Shown here: positions 46,855 through 58,373 of the stretch, piece after piece
Position numbering within the stretch: the first letter of the stretch is position 1
Layout of the letters: each line of letters starts with the position of its first letter
From: Pseudisothecium myosuroides
Lineage: Eukaryota > Streptophyta > Bryopsida > Hypnales > Lembophyllaceae
Length of the DNA stretch: 64,000 bases
NCBI GenBank assembly: GCA_951799445.1
Contig: OX637294.1
Span: 21,353,452 to 21,417,451 of the forward strand
Direction: 5' to 3'
The notes under the pieces: model-generated
The model's input: the letters and a program-made list of their open reading frames with translations, nothing else
Databases searched by the model: none
What the model was told of the DNA's origin: nothing
Translations under genes and position numbers: made by a program

Positions 46855-49101
46855 GAAGTTGTTTCCTCCAGAAGAAAGGAAAAAAATGCTGAAGAGCGCA
46901 AGTATAGCAGCTCCAAAGCTTTGAGTTTTCGCAACAAATGCAAACTGCAGCAGACAACTGGCTCGATCAAGCAAGCGAGCTAAGAGAGTGTGATGAGTTT
47001 ACGGTACAGAGTGCAGGCACTGCCATTTGTATGCGGTGGTCGGTTGCTGGTACGTTCTGTTTTTTCGGCCATCTGAGTCTCTGACATCAGGCTCTGGTTT
47101 TTTCTGGCCCTTTGGCCGGCTCCGATTGCAAAGGCGACCTGAGTTCTGTTTTAGGAAATTCACGAAATACCGACTAATCCGCTTCGCTTGACTGAAGTGA
47201 AGGGATCAAGGGAGGCCGACCCTCCTTTTTCTGAAGTGAGCTGGTAGCGGATTACACACCTTCCGCGCAGCAGCGTCCTGGCGCCAGGAGGGTCGAGGGC
47301 CGTGACGGCCGTCATTCTTCTTACGGTTCGCCGACCTAATAATAACCTCACCCCAATAGTACTGGAAAGTATGGCAGGTATGAAAGGGAAGCACTTGCGA
47401 ACCAGGTCGCTTATTCATTCCCTGAAATAGCGACAAAACGTGGGGCGAGTGAAAATAAACACAAACGACAAAACGTGGAACATTAGATCATTTTCAACAG
47501 ATCGAGAAGTGACAGACATCTTCTTCCTAGCTCCAAAATGTAAGATTGCGCACCCTTCCGTTCAGCAGCGCCATGGCCCATAAGTATGGCTTGGCTTTGC
47601 ACAGACTTCAGGTTTTGTGTGCAATCCGGAGTGCATGCATGTCGATCGAGCAGTGGAGGCTATTGCTGTTGCGCTTGCCATTCTCATTACCAACCTCTGT
47701 AAGCAATTGCTGGCAGTGTCCAAGCAGTCATCAACCTTCCCTTTCTCGATCATCAGTTCAAGAGTCAGCTAATCTGCAGCTCAATCTGTTCTCAGCACGT
47801 GATCACCTAGCCAGCCTGCTTTCACGCATTCGCTCCGGAGTAGCAACTGCCTTCGCTGAATCTTCTCTTCGTTTAATTATTCTAGCTCTGCTTGCGGTCC
47901 AATTCCAGCTCGTTCTCCGTGAATGTATTTTTCAATGAGTAGGAATATTTTGATCAGTCCTCACGTACGAACACCACGACGTGGGCTTCACTGGGACTAG
48001 AATTTGAGATGCGATTGCCCATTTGCATTGGAATTGCAGGGCTGCATACATTGACTGGTTTCCTCCCCTCCGGCTGTGATCGAAGGAGAAGGCTCTGTAC
48101 GAATCGAAGATATATCTTTTTTATTAGGTGGGTCGCTATGTGCAGTTCTCTGCGTTTAATGGAGAATTCGTTGTTTTTGTAGCTAGGACACGGCGTCGAT
48201 CAAATCACCGAACTACACGAAGGGGAAGTGGCGCTTCGCGATGGCGCAGGCAAACGAGGGACGGGCAGACGCAAACGGAGTGGTACCGCAGATTAACGGC
48301 GCAGTACCTCCGATGAATGGAGCAGGCAATCCGGCGGCAGGCCTAGCGGCAGCTCCAGTGGCAGGCCCAGGCGTCGCTAATGTGGCAGGAGCACTTGTTC
48401 CCAATGCTCCAGTTCATGCACGTTTTGATATCGATGCTGTTCTGCTGGGGCCTCTGCCCACAAAAAGCAACATGAATTGCGAAATCCTTCCGAAGATCGA
48501 TTACGAATGAAATCTGGCCTTGAGAAAAAGAACTGAAAATTACAGTATGCTTAGGCTAGCTAGTAAGTTAAGTGTCTCATGGTCTTATTATCTTCTTCTT
48601 CGTTGCACCGGGTGATTCTCCTTGGTTTATGGAAAATATGGAAAGTCAATTCATAAGAAGAAGAATCCTCTGATGCAGTTATAAGTTACTAGCGCGCAGC
48701 ATGGACATGCTGAGTTTCATGTTTCATGTTTTATGGTGGAGGCGGTAGCAGTGTAAGAGTGTGTGTGTGTTTGGACTTTGGAGTATGAATAATAAATGCT
48801 TAAGAATGATCCTGTGGAGTTTTTTGTAAATTTCTTTCTGACCAGAGCATATTTATAGAAGTGAATATTGATTGTCCGCATGGAGCACACACAGTCTGTA
48901 GTGCCGACACTGAAAAACATTGTTCACTCCAGCCTAGCTTGTGACTCAGATTCTTCTCAAAAGTAAACTGATTTTACTTTGATTCAAAATCTATATAGTT
49001 TTGTTTTCAGTTCCAAGTGTGTTACTTTGCTTGCTGATGAGGAATTCTTGTGGCTTGTTTTTTGCAAATGGACTGTGCTTTCATTTGTGTCTAAACAAAC
49101 A
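46855..49101 (+). repeat. Unit A, copy 3
   Basis: Follows copies 1 and 2 from the CCGCTTCGCTTGA leader (about 47172) through the coding exon to TTTGTGTCTAAACAAAC, where similarity stops at 49101. It lacks the later part of the unit. The motif CGACAAAACGTGG occurs twice near 47430-47480. An 8-base insertion near 47640 changes the frame of the leader relative to copies 1 and 2. Confidence 0.75.
48187..48510 (+). CDS. Unit A gene copy 3, last exon
   Basis: After a splice site (TTTTTGTAGCTAG, ending 48186) the frame is open in phase 0 for 108 codons to TGA at 48508-48510: start DTASIKSPNYTKGKWRFAM, then the Asn/Ala/Pro-rich segment and the VHARFDIDAVLLGPLPTK block, ending EILPKIDYE. Against copy 1 the differences are substitutions and multiples of three bases, so the reading frame is under constraint or the copies are recent. 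If the internal ATG at 48241 is used, the protein has 89 residues. Function unknown. Confidence 0.5.
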   Translation, partial: DTASIKSPNYTKGKWRFAMAQANEGRADANGVVPQINGAVPPMNGAGNPAAGLAAAPVAGPGVANVAGALVPNAPVHARFDIDAVLLGPLPTKSNMNCEILPKIDYE

Positions 49102-49213
49102 CCCGCAGCTCGCATCTCAGTGTCCTAGTTCATTGAATTGTTGCTTGTTGCATTGACCTTGCGTAACTTGGATACAATCAATTGCCGCAAATTGCAAAGA
49201 GGGTCCGCCAGAC

Positions 49214-50140
49214 ATGGCGGACAAGCCCGCGCGGGCGCTCGTCATCTACGGCGACGGCGTCATGCCCTTCGTTTCCCCTCGCCACTCGCATCTTCACCGA
49301 CTCGCTGCTTCAGGATCGTGCGGTTTTCTCGCATTGCGCACTTTGCCAGGTTCGCCTCCCCTCGATCCGAATTCGAATGAGCGCGCAATGCTCGAGCTCG
49401 CGCAGCTCGTCGATGTGTACGACCATTACTCAGACAGCGCACGCAAAGCGGATATTTCAGGGGCGAACGATGGCGATGGCGCTACTTTGGGCATGGGTGA
49501 GCGGTTCATGGGCATGAAATCGACGTTCGTGACGAACTCGAAGCCGGCGCTCGCTTTTAGCAAGCGAGCTGGACTTGGAGCCTCGAATTTGTTGTTGGAT
49601 GGCATGAACGACGCCGCCTCCGCGACCGCTTCCCAGCTCCTTGGCTTATTGGGGTTTACCGAATCGAGCGCGAAGGAGACGCCGCATGAGTTGGTGGTTT
49701 TGCACGTGGACGGCAGAAGCGGATCCGAGGCGGCGTTTTGGGACGAATTGGTGGGATGTGTGCAGGACGCATCCACGGAAGGCTCCCTGGCGTATGGCCG
49801 TCTGTTTCTGGTGGTGGTTTCACGGTTTGGAGATTTGAAAGGCGTCCCAGGGGAGAGTGTTCCGAGCTTCAGAGAGGAGGTCGAGTTGCCGTCCGCGCTG
49901 GCGGCTTTGCGGCCTCGCCAGAGCTTTACGATGAAGGCGGGCAAACCTGTGGAGGGGATCCGGGAGGATTATCCATTGCTGGCGGTTTATAACCAAGTGG
50001 CGGTCACGCGGCGCGATGAAGTGCAGCGCTTCTTGCTTGAGGATTTTAAGAAGAGCGCGGGGATCCTTGTCATGCTGGTGGATCGGTTTCTGTATGAAGT
50101 GGCCTTCGAGTTGTGGAAGGCCCCCAAGTATGGCGCCTGA
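49214..50140 (+). CDS. Intronless 308-aa plant protein of unknown function
   Basis: One uninterrupted frame begins at ATG 49214 (context GCCAGACATGGCGG), the most upstream in-frame Met. It is far richer in G+C than its surroundings. The N-terminus (ALVIYGDGVMPFVSPRHSH, then LHRLAASGSCGFLAL) has the look of the first strand and loop of alkaline-phosphatase-superfamily enzymes, with D38-like metal ligand candidates, and LVVLHVDGRSGSEAAFWDEL could be a second strand; this is weak inference from pattern only. No signal peptide or obvious membrane helix is seen, although the last 30 residues (ILVMLVDRFLYEVAFELW) are hydrophobic. Directly after TGA comes GGGGTAAGTATG, a strong 5' splice site, so the transcript may have a 3' UTR intron. 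I believe it is a conserved plant gene without a firm function. Confidence 0.75.
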   Translation: MADKPARALVIYGDGVMPFVSPRHSHLHRLAASGSCGFLALRTLPGSPPLDPNSNERAMLELAQLVDVYDHYSDSARKADISGANDGDGATLGMGERFMGMKSTFVTNSKPALAFSKRAGLGASNLLLDGMNDAASATASQLLGLLGFTESSAKETPHELVVLHVDGRSGSEAAFWDELVGCVQDASTEGSLAYGRLFLVVVSRFGDLKGVPGESVPSFREEVELPSALAALRPRQSFTMKAGKPVEGIREDYPLLAVYNQVAVTRRDEVQRFLLEDFKKSAGILVMLVDRFLYEVAFELWKAPKYGA

Positions 50141-51381
50141 TGGGGTAAGTATGACGGTTGCATTCCAATAGTAGTCTTACATTTTTCGAAACATTATAGA
50201 GATACCGATGCAGTGTAAAAGGACGCACTGCTCTTGACTGGAAGTGTACAATTCGAGCATTTTGATCCAGCAATGTGGAGAAATGAAGGTGTAATTTAGG
50301 GCTTGATTGTTGTTTTTTGGGACATACTTGTGTGATGTCTTCTGAGCTATGTCAAGTGCAAGAGTGAGAGGTTTGGACTGGATTCAATTGTAGGTACATG
50401 TGAAATATGCCACCTTTCTAGTAGTAAATGTAGTAATGTAGAGGGATACTATTTGCATCGCTTTGATACACTCCCTCTCTTTCTTCTCTCCCTCTACAGC
50501 TTCCCTCGTTGACTCCCTCTCATCCCCTTCTAACCAACCATATGCTGATTGCCCCAATCTGTTTCCAATCGCCTCCGATATCCTGTTTTGATTAATTCGC
50601 ACAGAGTCGATGATAAGTGCGCTAGAGTCGATGATCGTATTGCAAGTGTGCAAGATATTCCGTGGTGGCGACTTTTTCTTGATAAAGAGTTATCAGTGTT
50701 ATCTTGACCTCTTTTCAAATTTGATTACTCGTTTGTAGAGAACAATGGTAGAGTGATCAGTTGTTATTACTTCTCACTTTGACCAGAACATTCCAGAGCA
50801 ATGTTGATCATCCACCCGGGTTTTTTTATTTTTTTGACGGAAATGTTTTTTTTTTATCGCCCGCCCCTTTCACTGCTGGAACAACAATTGCTCATAATAG
50901 TTGGATGAGTATCAAACCTTTCATTCGTATATGACTATTGATGTAGAGGATTTGTGCCAAAAAGATGTAAGAAAATTGGAGTGTCTTGAACCTTGGTTCT
51001 TCCTTGAATAAGCAGTTGGTCTTAAGGTGTCTGCAGGTCTTTTCAAGAATGTTGTGGACTTGCTCTTTCTCGAGTTAGTGGTCTGGATAAGGGCATTTGC
51101 AGCTCCTTTGAAGAATGTTGTGGATTCTATAGAACCCGATTCAAGTTACCTTACAAATGGATAATCCCAATAGATGCCTGTCCCATTGTAATTAGAATGC
51201 TGTGTTTATGATTATGTAGGTACACAGGGGCATTCTGTCGATTTGGATTGTTCATGTCACTGCCTGGTTTCTGATTTCTAAAATCTCAATCCTGTTCACA
51301 ACTAATTCCCTTAATATTATCGCATCTGTAATGCCAACTCTTGTGATATTAGAGGTTGTGATAATGCAAATAGCAAGGCAG
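50141..51381 (+). other. 3' region of the 308-aa gene and intergenic sequence
   Basis: No further coding exon was found. A 5' splice site lies at 50145. A pyrimidine-rich tract (CCCTCTCTTTCTTCTCTCCC, about 50472-50491) is present. The rest is moderately AT-rich and single-copy. Confidence 0.35.
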
Positions 51382-51547
51382 TTTAAACTGGTTTGTGGGC
51401 TCGGATATCAGTTGAGGGGAGGATCAGAGCTGCTGGTGGAGGCGGGTGATCAACGTCGGAGTGTCGTACTGCCTGCTGCCATGCGTGAAGGTGGCTGGAG
51501 CGAAGTTCCTGGAAAAGAGTTTAGTGGTGACAATCAGGGCTGCTTGA
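51382..51547 (+). pseudogene. Frameshifted C-terminal exon resembling ArsA/GET3d alpha-crystallin domain
   Basis: After an AG at 51381 (AGCAAGGCAG) one frame reads GYQLRGGSELLVEAGDQRR then SVVLPAAMR. Continuing in another frame from about 51490 it reads VKVAGAKFLEKSLVVTIRAA and stops at TGA 51545-51547. Joined, these follow the strand order (ELLVEAGDQRR..LP...GKV.GAKF...L.VT.R) I associate with the HSP20-like domain that ends plant GET3d/ArsA-type ATPases. The join needs two bases restored, so the exon is out of frame. No upstream ATPase exons are nearby. It may be a relic of a lost gene or a fragment carried here. The family call rests on memory of the pattern and is moderate at best. Confidence 0.4.
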
Positions 51548-52850
51548 GATCTGGACGCATTTGAAATTGCGCCAATGGGTTGCCCACCATTTCTCAGGGA
51601 GCCCTCCTATTAGACTTTGAGTACATTCATTTCGTAGGCACGCTGATTGATTTTCGTAGAACAAGATTTGTTGGTTCCATGCCGAATTAGGAATTGGTAG
51701 CGTGTAATTTTATCAGCAAGAAGCACATTCTGCCTTGTTTTTTTGTGTTGTTATCTGTACCTGTTCATATTTACCCCTTTTGTTTTTAGATTTATTGATG
51801 AAATGGAGTTGCAGTTAGTGCAATGGCACACTGAATGTTCTAATCACACTATCAAAGGAGATTATCTGGAATCTATTGGATGTTTGTGTAGCAATACTAT
51901 CGATACTTGAGCTGAACAAATTGCAGTGTCTCCACCCTCCAGCTCACACTAACTGGACCAGTTTGCAGACACTTTGATCATGTCAAGTAATGTACTGTAC
52001 CTTGCCAGTTGAGGTGGTTAATTTTCAACCAGGTTATGTATAATGGAGAGGACAGGTTGGTCACCGTGGAAATCATCCTTCGTGGTACATTAAAATTAAA
52101 GAAAACTTATAGCTTTTGCAATATTTATTGGAATGAAGTGAACCAAAGCGTCACATGTAGATTAGGATGATTAACAGTCATCCAATAAATCCTGTGCAAA
52201 AATTCTGAATCATAAAGTCAATAGAGCTTGTCCAATTTCTCAAAAAGTCCAATGTAGGTTCTTTAGTGCTTCAGGGTTATGGTTGACATGAAATAAGAGT
52301 GTGTTCAACTCTACTCTCATATTTGGTTCCAAAGGACAAATATAGAATCTTGTGGTCATGGCGCTCCACAATTAAATTAATCCAGTACATTAAAATTTTG
52401 TAACTAAAAATTGAGATGCAAGCACAAGATCAAACTAGAATGATTCTGTAAATTTTAAATCTAAAAGTTCTGCAATAATGCTTCACCAAAATTCACTCCC
52501 AAATTGCCATTTTTAGAGCAAAGAATAAAATCAAAAACAATAAAGTGATCCAATTGGGATCCAATTGTGGGATCTTGCTTTAGAATAATAGAAAAATGCA
52601 AAATAACATTTTTCAAAGCAGTGACCAAGCAGTTTGCAAGATTTTATCATTTGAAGTGAAGCAAAGAGATTCATTTTGATTACCTCAAACCATGGTCAAT
52701 ATACTTGAAATCATCTTGGCCTAAAATAAAATTCCACTGTTGAGGCTTGAAGATATTTTACAACATTACGAATCTAAATTCACTACAGAATTTGTAGAAA
52801 ACAAAACATTTTTCTTCTCCTCAAAAAATCTTTAATTTGATTTGCTTAAC
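51548..52850. other. Single-copy stretch without a gene
   Basis: GC falls gradually to the AT-rich background. No element ends or coding frame found. Confidence 0.35.
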
Positions 52851-53597
52851 GGGTCATTGCAAGAAAGACCGGTACTGAAACATTGTCACAAAGCAAGTGC
52901 GGAAGCTTCCTTTTGCTATAACTGTTGCAGCATGACTCGCATGAATTTGAAATTTTCATTGGAGATGCCTCTCTTGAGTTTAATTATATCTCATATTTTT
53001 CAGAAATTTTCAAAAATCATTTTATATTTAAAAATCATTTAAACTAATATGTCACGTTTTGAGTTTTAAGGGGTTTTAGTACTATGGAGTACCCAAATTT
53101 AATGATTTGGAGCTGAAATTTCTATGGTCTATTCCCATAGTAGGAAGTCATGTTCCTACCAAGGGGCATTAAAAAACATTATATTTTATGTCCTCTACGT
53201 CCATGCAAAGAAGACTCTCTTGCGTGCGCAATTTTGAATGCTGAAGATGGTTTCAAGATAATTTTTTTGGTGAAATATCTTTAAAATAAAGTCTTTCCAA
53301 ATGGAAAATTTTAAGTTTCTTTGAAAATTTCTTTTCCTATTTTGTACAAATTAAAACATCAAACTATGTATTTTCTTCAAAATTTCAGCTCACACTTTTT
53401 TGTGAATAACTTTTCACCTAGATTTTTTTTAGGTCTGAAATTTTGGTGATATGCTATTTATAGTGTTATACTAATTATCCTTATTTTATTTTATTTAAAA
53501 AAATTCATATGCAAAAAGCTCATAGTACTAGGAGTACTAGCCGTAAACAACCAATTGAAAGTGGAACAAAATTAGCCAGTCATTCTTGCAATGACCC
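52851..53597. mobile_element. GGGTCATTGCA-ended element, 4-bp TSD TAAC (747 bp)
   Basis: GGGTCATTGCAAGAAAGAC and TCATTCTTGCAATGACCC are inverted; TAAC flanks both sides (52847-52850 and 53598-53601). It is nearly identical to 22749-23489 along its length, so one of them moved relatively recently. Confidence 0.8.
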
Positions 53598-54399
53598 TAA
53601 CCCCAAAATATCCAAGTCCTTTATAGAATTTCTTGGAGTTTGCACTAAACTAAACAAACAATTGAAGTTTTCATAAGTTTTATCAATTTTTTTTAATTAT
53701 AACAAATCAATCTTGAAGTAGAAGTATTATAGATCGTTTAGAAAAAGAAAAGAAAAAAATATTGCATATGAATTGAAAGACTACGATGTTTGATCATGGA
53801 ATGTTTCAACCTACTTGATCCACTTCAATAGTGAATACTGGCTTACCAAGCACCACACTTAGGTTGCAAAGTCAAAGCACTATTCACTATTCACTTTTGC
53901 ATGCCTTGACTGTACAAACTTTGGACAAGCAACAAGATCCATACCTTAATTCAAGGAGATTTTTTATTTTCCTTTGGACTGCACTCAAGGCAAGTGAATG
54001 CTATTTACTAAGGGTTAAATCCTAGTTAGAGAGCACTGAATGTTCACATTACTCAATGGCCCATGAAGAGGGGCGCCATACAAGATGTTTGTCTGCATTA
54101 ATTTCCTTGTGGCAACAGCAAGATCTGTACGTCGTTTGGTGATGTCGAACATGGTAGGCCGAAGCCTTGATTCTAGGAGCTTCATTCACTTGTGATTCAA
54201 TTCCATCACACTTGGAAGCCATAGATCCACTATCATCAACGCCTTCTCATAAACCTCTTTGTGGGCATACACTCCCGACACTGCAAGGTCGTCTTGCCAC
54301 CACCCTTCGTACTTGGATTCTTGGTCCTTGAACAAGTACATGCCCTTGCCCTCCTTCCAGTCGTTCTTCCATGATATTTGCAGTATTTTAAGTTTTCAA

Positions 54400-56400
54400 A
54401 ATAAAATTAGTTAGTCAAAAAAATTGTGATTTCCTTAAATTTTGAATTGGCTCTAATATTGGACCTTTGGTAATAGGATGCATTTGTGTACACTTTTCTT
54501 TGCAATCAATGTGATTGGGCCAAATTAATTATAATAAGTTTTTTTTAATCTTTGTTACTAGTTTGGAATTGAAAGCGACCTTTTCAAATTGTTTAAAACA
54601 AAACAACGGTTCATTTAAAGTTGTACTTCCTCTGTTTCTAGAAAAAAAACATGGGTTTTAGAAAAGGTCCTAATTTAAGGCTATTTCTGGCAGTTAGGGA
54701 GCTATGAGTCTATGACACACTTTGGAGAGAGTTAATGTGCTAATATGAGAGGTAACGTACTTTTTAGAGAGCCAACAGGCTTTTTAAATAGGATACACGC
54801 TTATCCAAGGAGCGTATTGAATTTTTTTGATGGTTTGTCACATGATGCCTTTAGTCTTACATTCAATGCGTGTTTTTATGGCTCAAGAAGCACTTGATAA
54901 TGACAATTCATATTGTGAGCATGCTACCTAAGCGCTGCAACTTGTACACAATTTTTACTCATATGCTTACTAATTCAAGAACACTGAGACTCATGCACAA
55001 TGATGGCAGCCTCTGTGACGAGCTTCCTAGAAATCAATCATTCACCTCTTTGAACTTTCCCTCTTCATTGCTTTTTACGAGTTTTATATTTTCCAATATA
55101 AAACAATCATGCATTAATCATCCGCATCCTTCATTCAATGCTTAGATTGCAGGCCAGAATGAACAAACCCAGGGTTGTTTTTTTGAAGCAAACGAAAACA
55201 CATAAATCCTTGTTTTTTTCCAAAAATAGAGGGTGTATATGCTTTAGTCTTTGATAAATTTAAAAAAAATTACAAGTATAAGGTTGCACAAAGACATTCC
55301 TATGCTATAAAATAGGCATTTTGCTAGGTATTTTTATGATGTTATTATACTACAAGAGAACATGTGGTAAACTCTTGTGCACAAAAACATCCTCTTTTAA
55401 TAATGTGCTATGATTGTTTATTTCACAATTCAACAATATTAAACTATTTAAAGACAAGAAATCACATGGCAACTGTTGATGTTGCATTACCAAAATATTG
55501 AATGACATGCAAGAGAATGTCTTTGACCAATAATGATCAATTTTAATCAAATCAAATCATAAAACCTTCTAAATCCTTTAGTGCACTTTTGCATCAAGTG
55601 GATCATTCAAGACAACAATTGAAAAGTTAACAATGCTTAATAAAAAATGAACTAATACTAAAGTGTTTTGAACTTATGCTAATATATAAATGATTAGAAC
55701 TAATACTAATAATTATGTACATTACTATTAATAATTAATGCTTATAAAATGATCTCTTCATTTCATGAACTTTATTATGAAAGGCAACTTCTCTATCTTC
55801 TTTAGCTAAATAGTTCAAGATGAATTATTTTTGTAGCCTCTCTAGAGATATTTGATATGGAAGGCCAATCATCTTGAGGTGCTTCTAAATTTTTATTTTC
55901 CAATCTTTACTAAGGATATAGCATGTAGGATGAATCACACTATCAAGTGAATTCATTAATATGAAGCAACTATGCACAAATGTTAGAAGATGGAGTAACT
56001 TATCTTATATAAGGAAGTGAGGAAATTTTGTCACTTGACTTTCAAATTTTAATTAGCTTACTCTGATATCAAGTACTTGTAGTGGATTACATTTCACATC
56101 ATATTCTCTCTCTATTACAAGTGAAATTAAGACTAGTGAACTTCATTCAAAATTCATTCATGGAATTTTGAAGTGTATGTTTTATTTTTTAAGGTAGAAG
56201 TACCTTTTTCTGTCTCTACATCTAATAACATACTAGTAAAATAGTTGCATTCATTTCAAGTTAGCAATTTAGGAGCTGCATAGTTTCTTATTACTTTTGG
56301 ACAATGTAATATGAAAACATGCACTCTCCTAAAATCATGCATTGAATGAAATGGAATTGAGTGTAGAGACATAATGAGATGCTTTTAGTTTAGTTTAAGT
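54400..56400. other. Presumed intron of the MORN-like gene
   Basis: AT-rich sequence with no second gene. ACTTCCTCTGTTTCTAGAAA at about 54627 is Stowaway/Tourist-like, but no matching right end was found. Confidence 0.3.
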
Positions 56401-57126
56401 TGAAACACTATTACTTATACATTGTAAGTTGACCAAGTCCCTCACGTTTCCTATTCACCCAATTGCCATAGTAAGTGTGATACTTCACTTTTTCTTTTGA
56501 CTTCCAATCACGGTAAATTTGTTTGCCAATGCCATGGTGTTTGCCTCGTTCCCATTGCCCAATGTAAAGCTCCCCTCCAAGTCCATAATATGATCCATTT
56601 CTCTACCATTGATCAACAATTCAACATGCAAACTCACATTGTTGAAAACCAAGATGATTATATTTATTAAAATGATAGAAAATTATTTCAATGAGCTAAA
56701 ATTCTACCCAAATTTTTGAAATTAATCCTTAAACATCATAGGTTTTCAATATAAATTTAGAAATCAACCTAAGGATTTTAGTGTGACATTTAAAGATTAA
56801 GGGTGACTAAGGCTAATTACAACCTTATTACAAAACTAATTCCTTCAAAATTTTACCTAACATTTGTAGCTTCTAAACATGAGAGACTAGAATCAATTTT
56901 TCATACAACAAAAATCAAATCCTCGAAAATTCTTACTTTATTTACATGATGTTCAAAAATAAATGTTAAAATAATCTAAAATCCACTTCCAAATAAGGCC
57001 TAACAAAATCTAAGAACCAAGGTATGCAAGAGTTTGGATGGGTATTGAAGTGCCATAAATTGAAACCTTGAACTGTAAATCAAGGTTTGGATAGATGTGA
57101 ATATGAAGTTTTTTTGTCCAATTTAA

Positions 57127-58053
57127 CCCCTAAAGGACCGGCATGCGTTTTTTGGCCGTATAGAAATTTTGGGCAGGTCCGTGTGACTAGAGATTTCCAT
57201 ATTTTAAGCTGAAATTTTAATAGAAGGTGGGCGCGAGGAATATCTTTCATATGCACTAAATTTCAGGACATTTGGAAATAGGAGTCAAAAGTTATGGCCA
57301 AATATGTTACTTTTTTTTGTAACTGGGCAGTTTGGGCAGAGAGAAAAATTTGGCAAAAATTTGATTTAAAAAAAAAAAAAAATTCTTGTAGATTATATTT
57401 TTGCCTATCTGGAAAGCTTTGATTCATTTCATTTGGATTTGTTATGAAAAAGTAATGGACATTCTTGTTTTTCAGGCAGTTAGAGCATCTTTTTGAAAAA
57501 AATAACTTGTAGGAATCATTTCTAAATGCTATTTTTGCAATTTAAAAAAAATAAAATTCTCATGGTTTAGTTTACTTGCTAGAACAATCTCACCATTGGG
57601 ATTAGTGTATTTTAATTCCATCTAAAATATATTAATGTTTTAGATTTTCCTTCTATCTCATACCTACTTCTACTTAATAAATTTTTTAGGAATGATAATT
57701 AAGTTTTTTTGAATATTTTTTTTCCTTAGACTCTCAACTCAATTCTCCACTATAAAGATTTAAAGCACAAAACTCTGTAGTGCAAAAATTTTAAGTGCAA
57801 AATGTTTAAAGTCAAAAAATCTAGTCCCGCAATGTGCTGAAATACTTGTTTTTTCCACTTTAAACGCAGATATCTTGCAATCTGAGCGGTCAAAAATTCT
57901 GAATTTTTTTCCACACATTCTCATACTAGTTAGGTGTAAGATCCTATGGTTAGATGTGCAAAAAAACCATTTTTCATTTTTTTTTACTCCTTGCTATAGA
58001 AATGGCAGTTTTGATGGTTTTTTGGCAGAAAAAAGGCCTTGGGCCTTTAGGGG
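57127..58053. mobile_element. piggyBac-like TTAA element J (927 bp), in an intron
   Basis: CCCCTAAAGGACC after TTAA (57123-57126) and GGGCCTTTAGGGG before TTAA (58054-58057). Same orientation and landmarks as element A (TTTTTTGGCCGTATAG, AAATTTTAATAGAAGGTGGG, GAAATGGCAGTTTTGATGG). It sits between blocks 1 and 2 of the MORN-like gene. Confidence 0.85.
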
Positions 58054-58373
58054 TTAACTATTCCAAACTGTTACATTTGTTCAAAATTCAACCTCTACTT
58101 TACCTCCCAATTGTTCCATCTTTATAAATAAGTTATAGACACCTAAAATTGATTGGATGTATACAAATTGGCATAATCAATATTGAACCTATTGTCCAAT
58201 AAGAAATAGAAGGTTTTTCATTTCAATTTTCAAAAACTTGATAGATTCCTAGATAAGAGACACTCTAAGAGACAGAGATATCCAATTCTATCATCTTCTC
58301 CATTAATGTTACATAAGGGATCTTGTGAAATTATTATCAAAAATAATCATGCTTGCAACCCTGGTTAATATCT

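Noticed and set aside
47546..47938. 130-codon frame in the leader of unit A copy 3
   Set aside because: An 8-base insertion makes its frame differ from copies 1 and 2, so the peptide is not conserved. It could at most be an upstream frame.
49426..49944. 172-codon minus-strand frame
   Set aside because: Shadow of the GC-rich 308-aa gene; long shadow frames are expected in GC-rich coding DNA.
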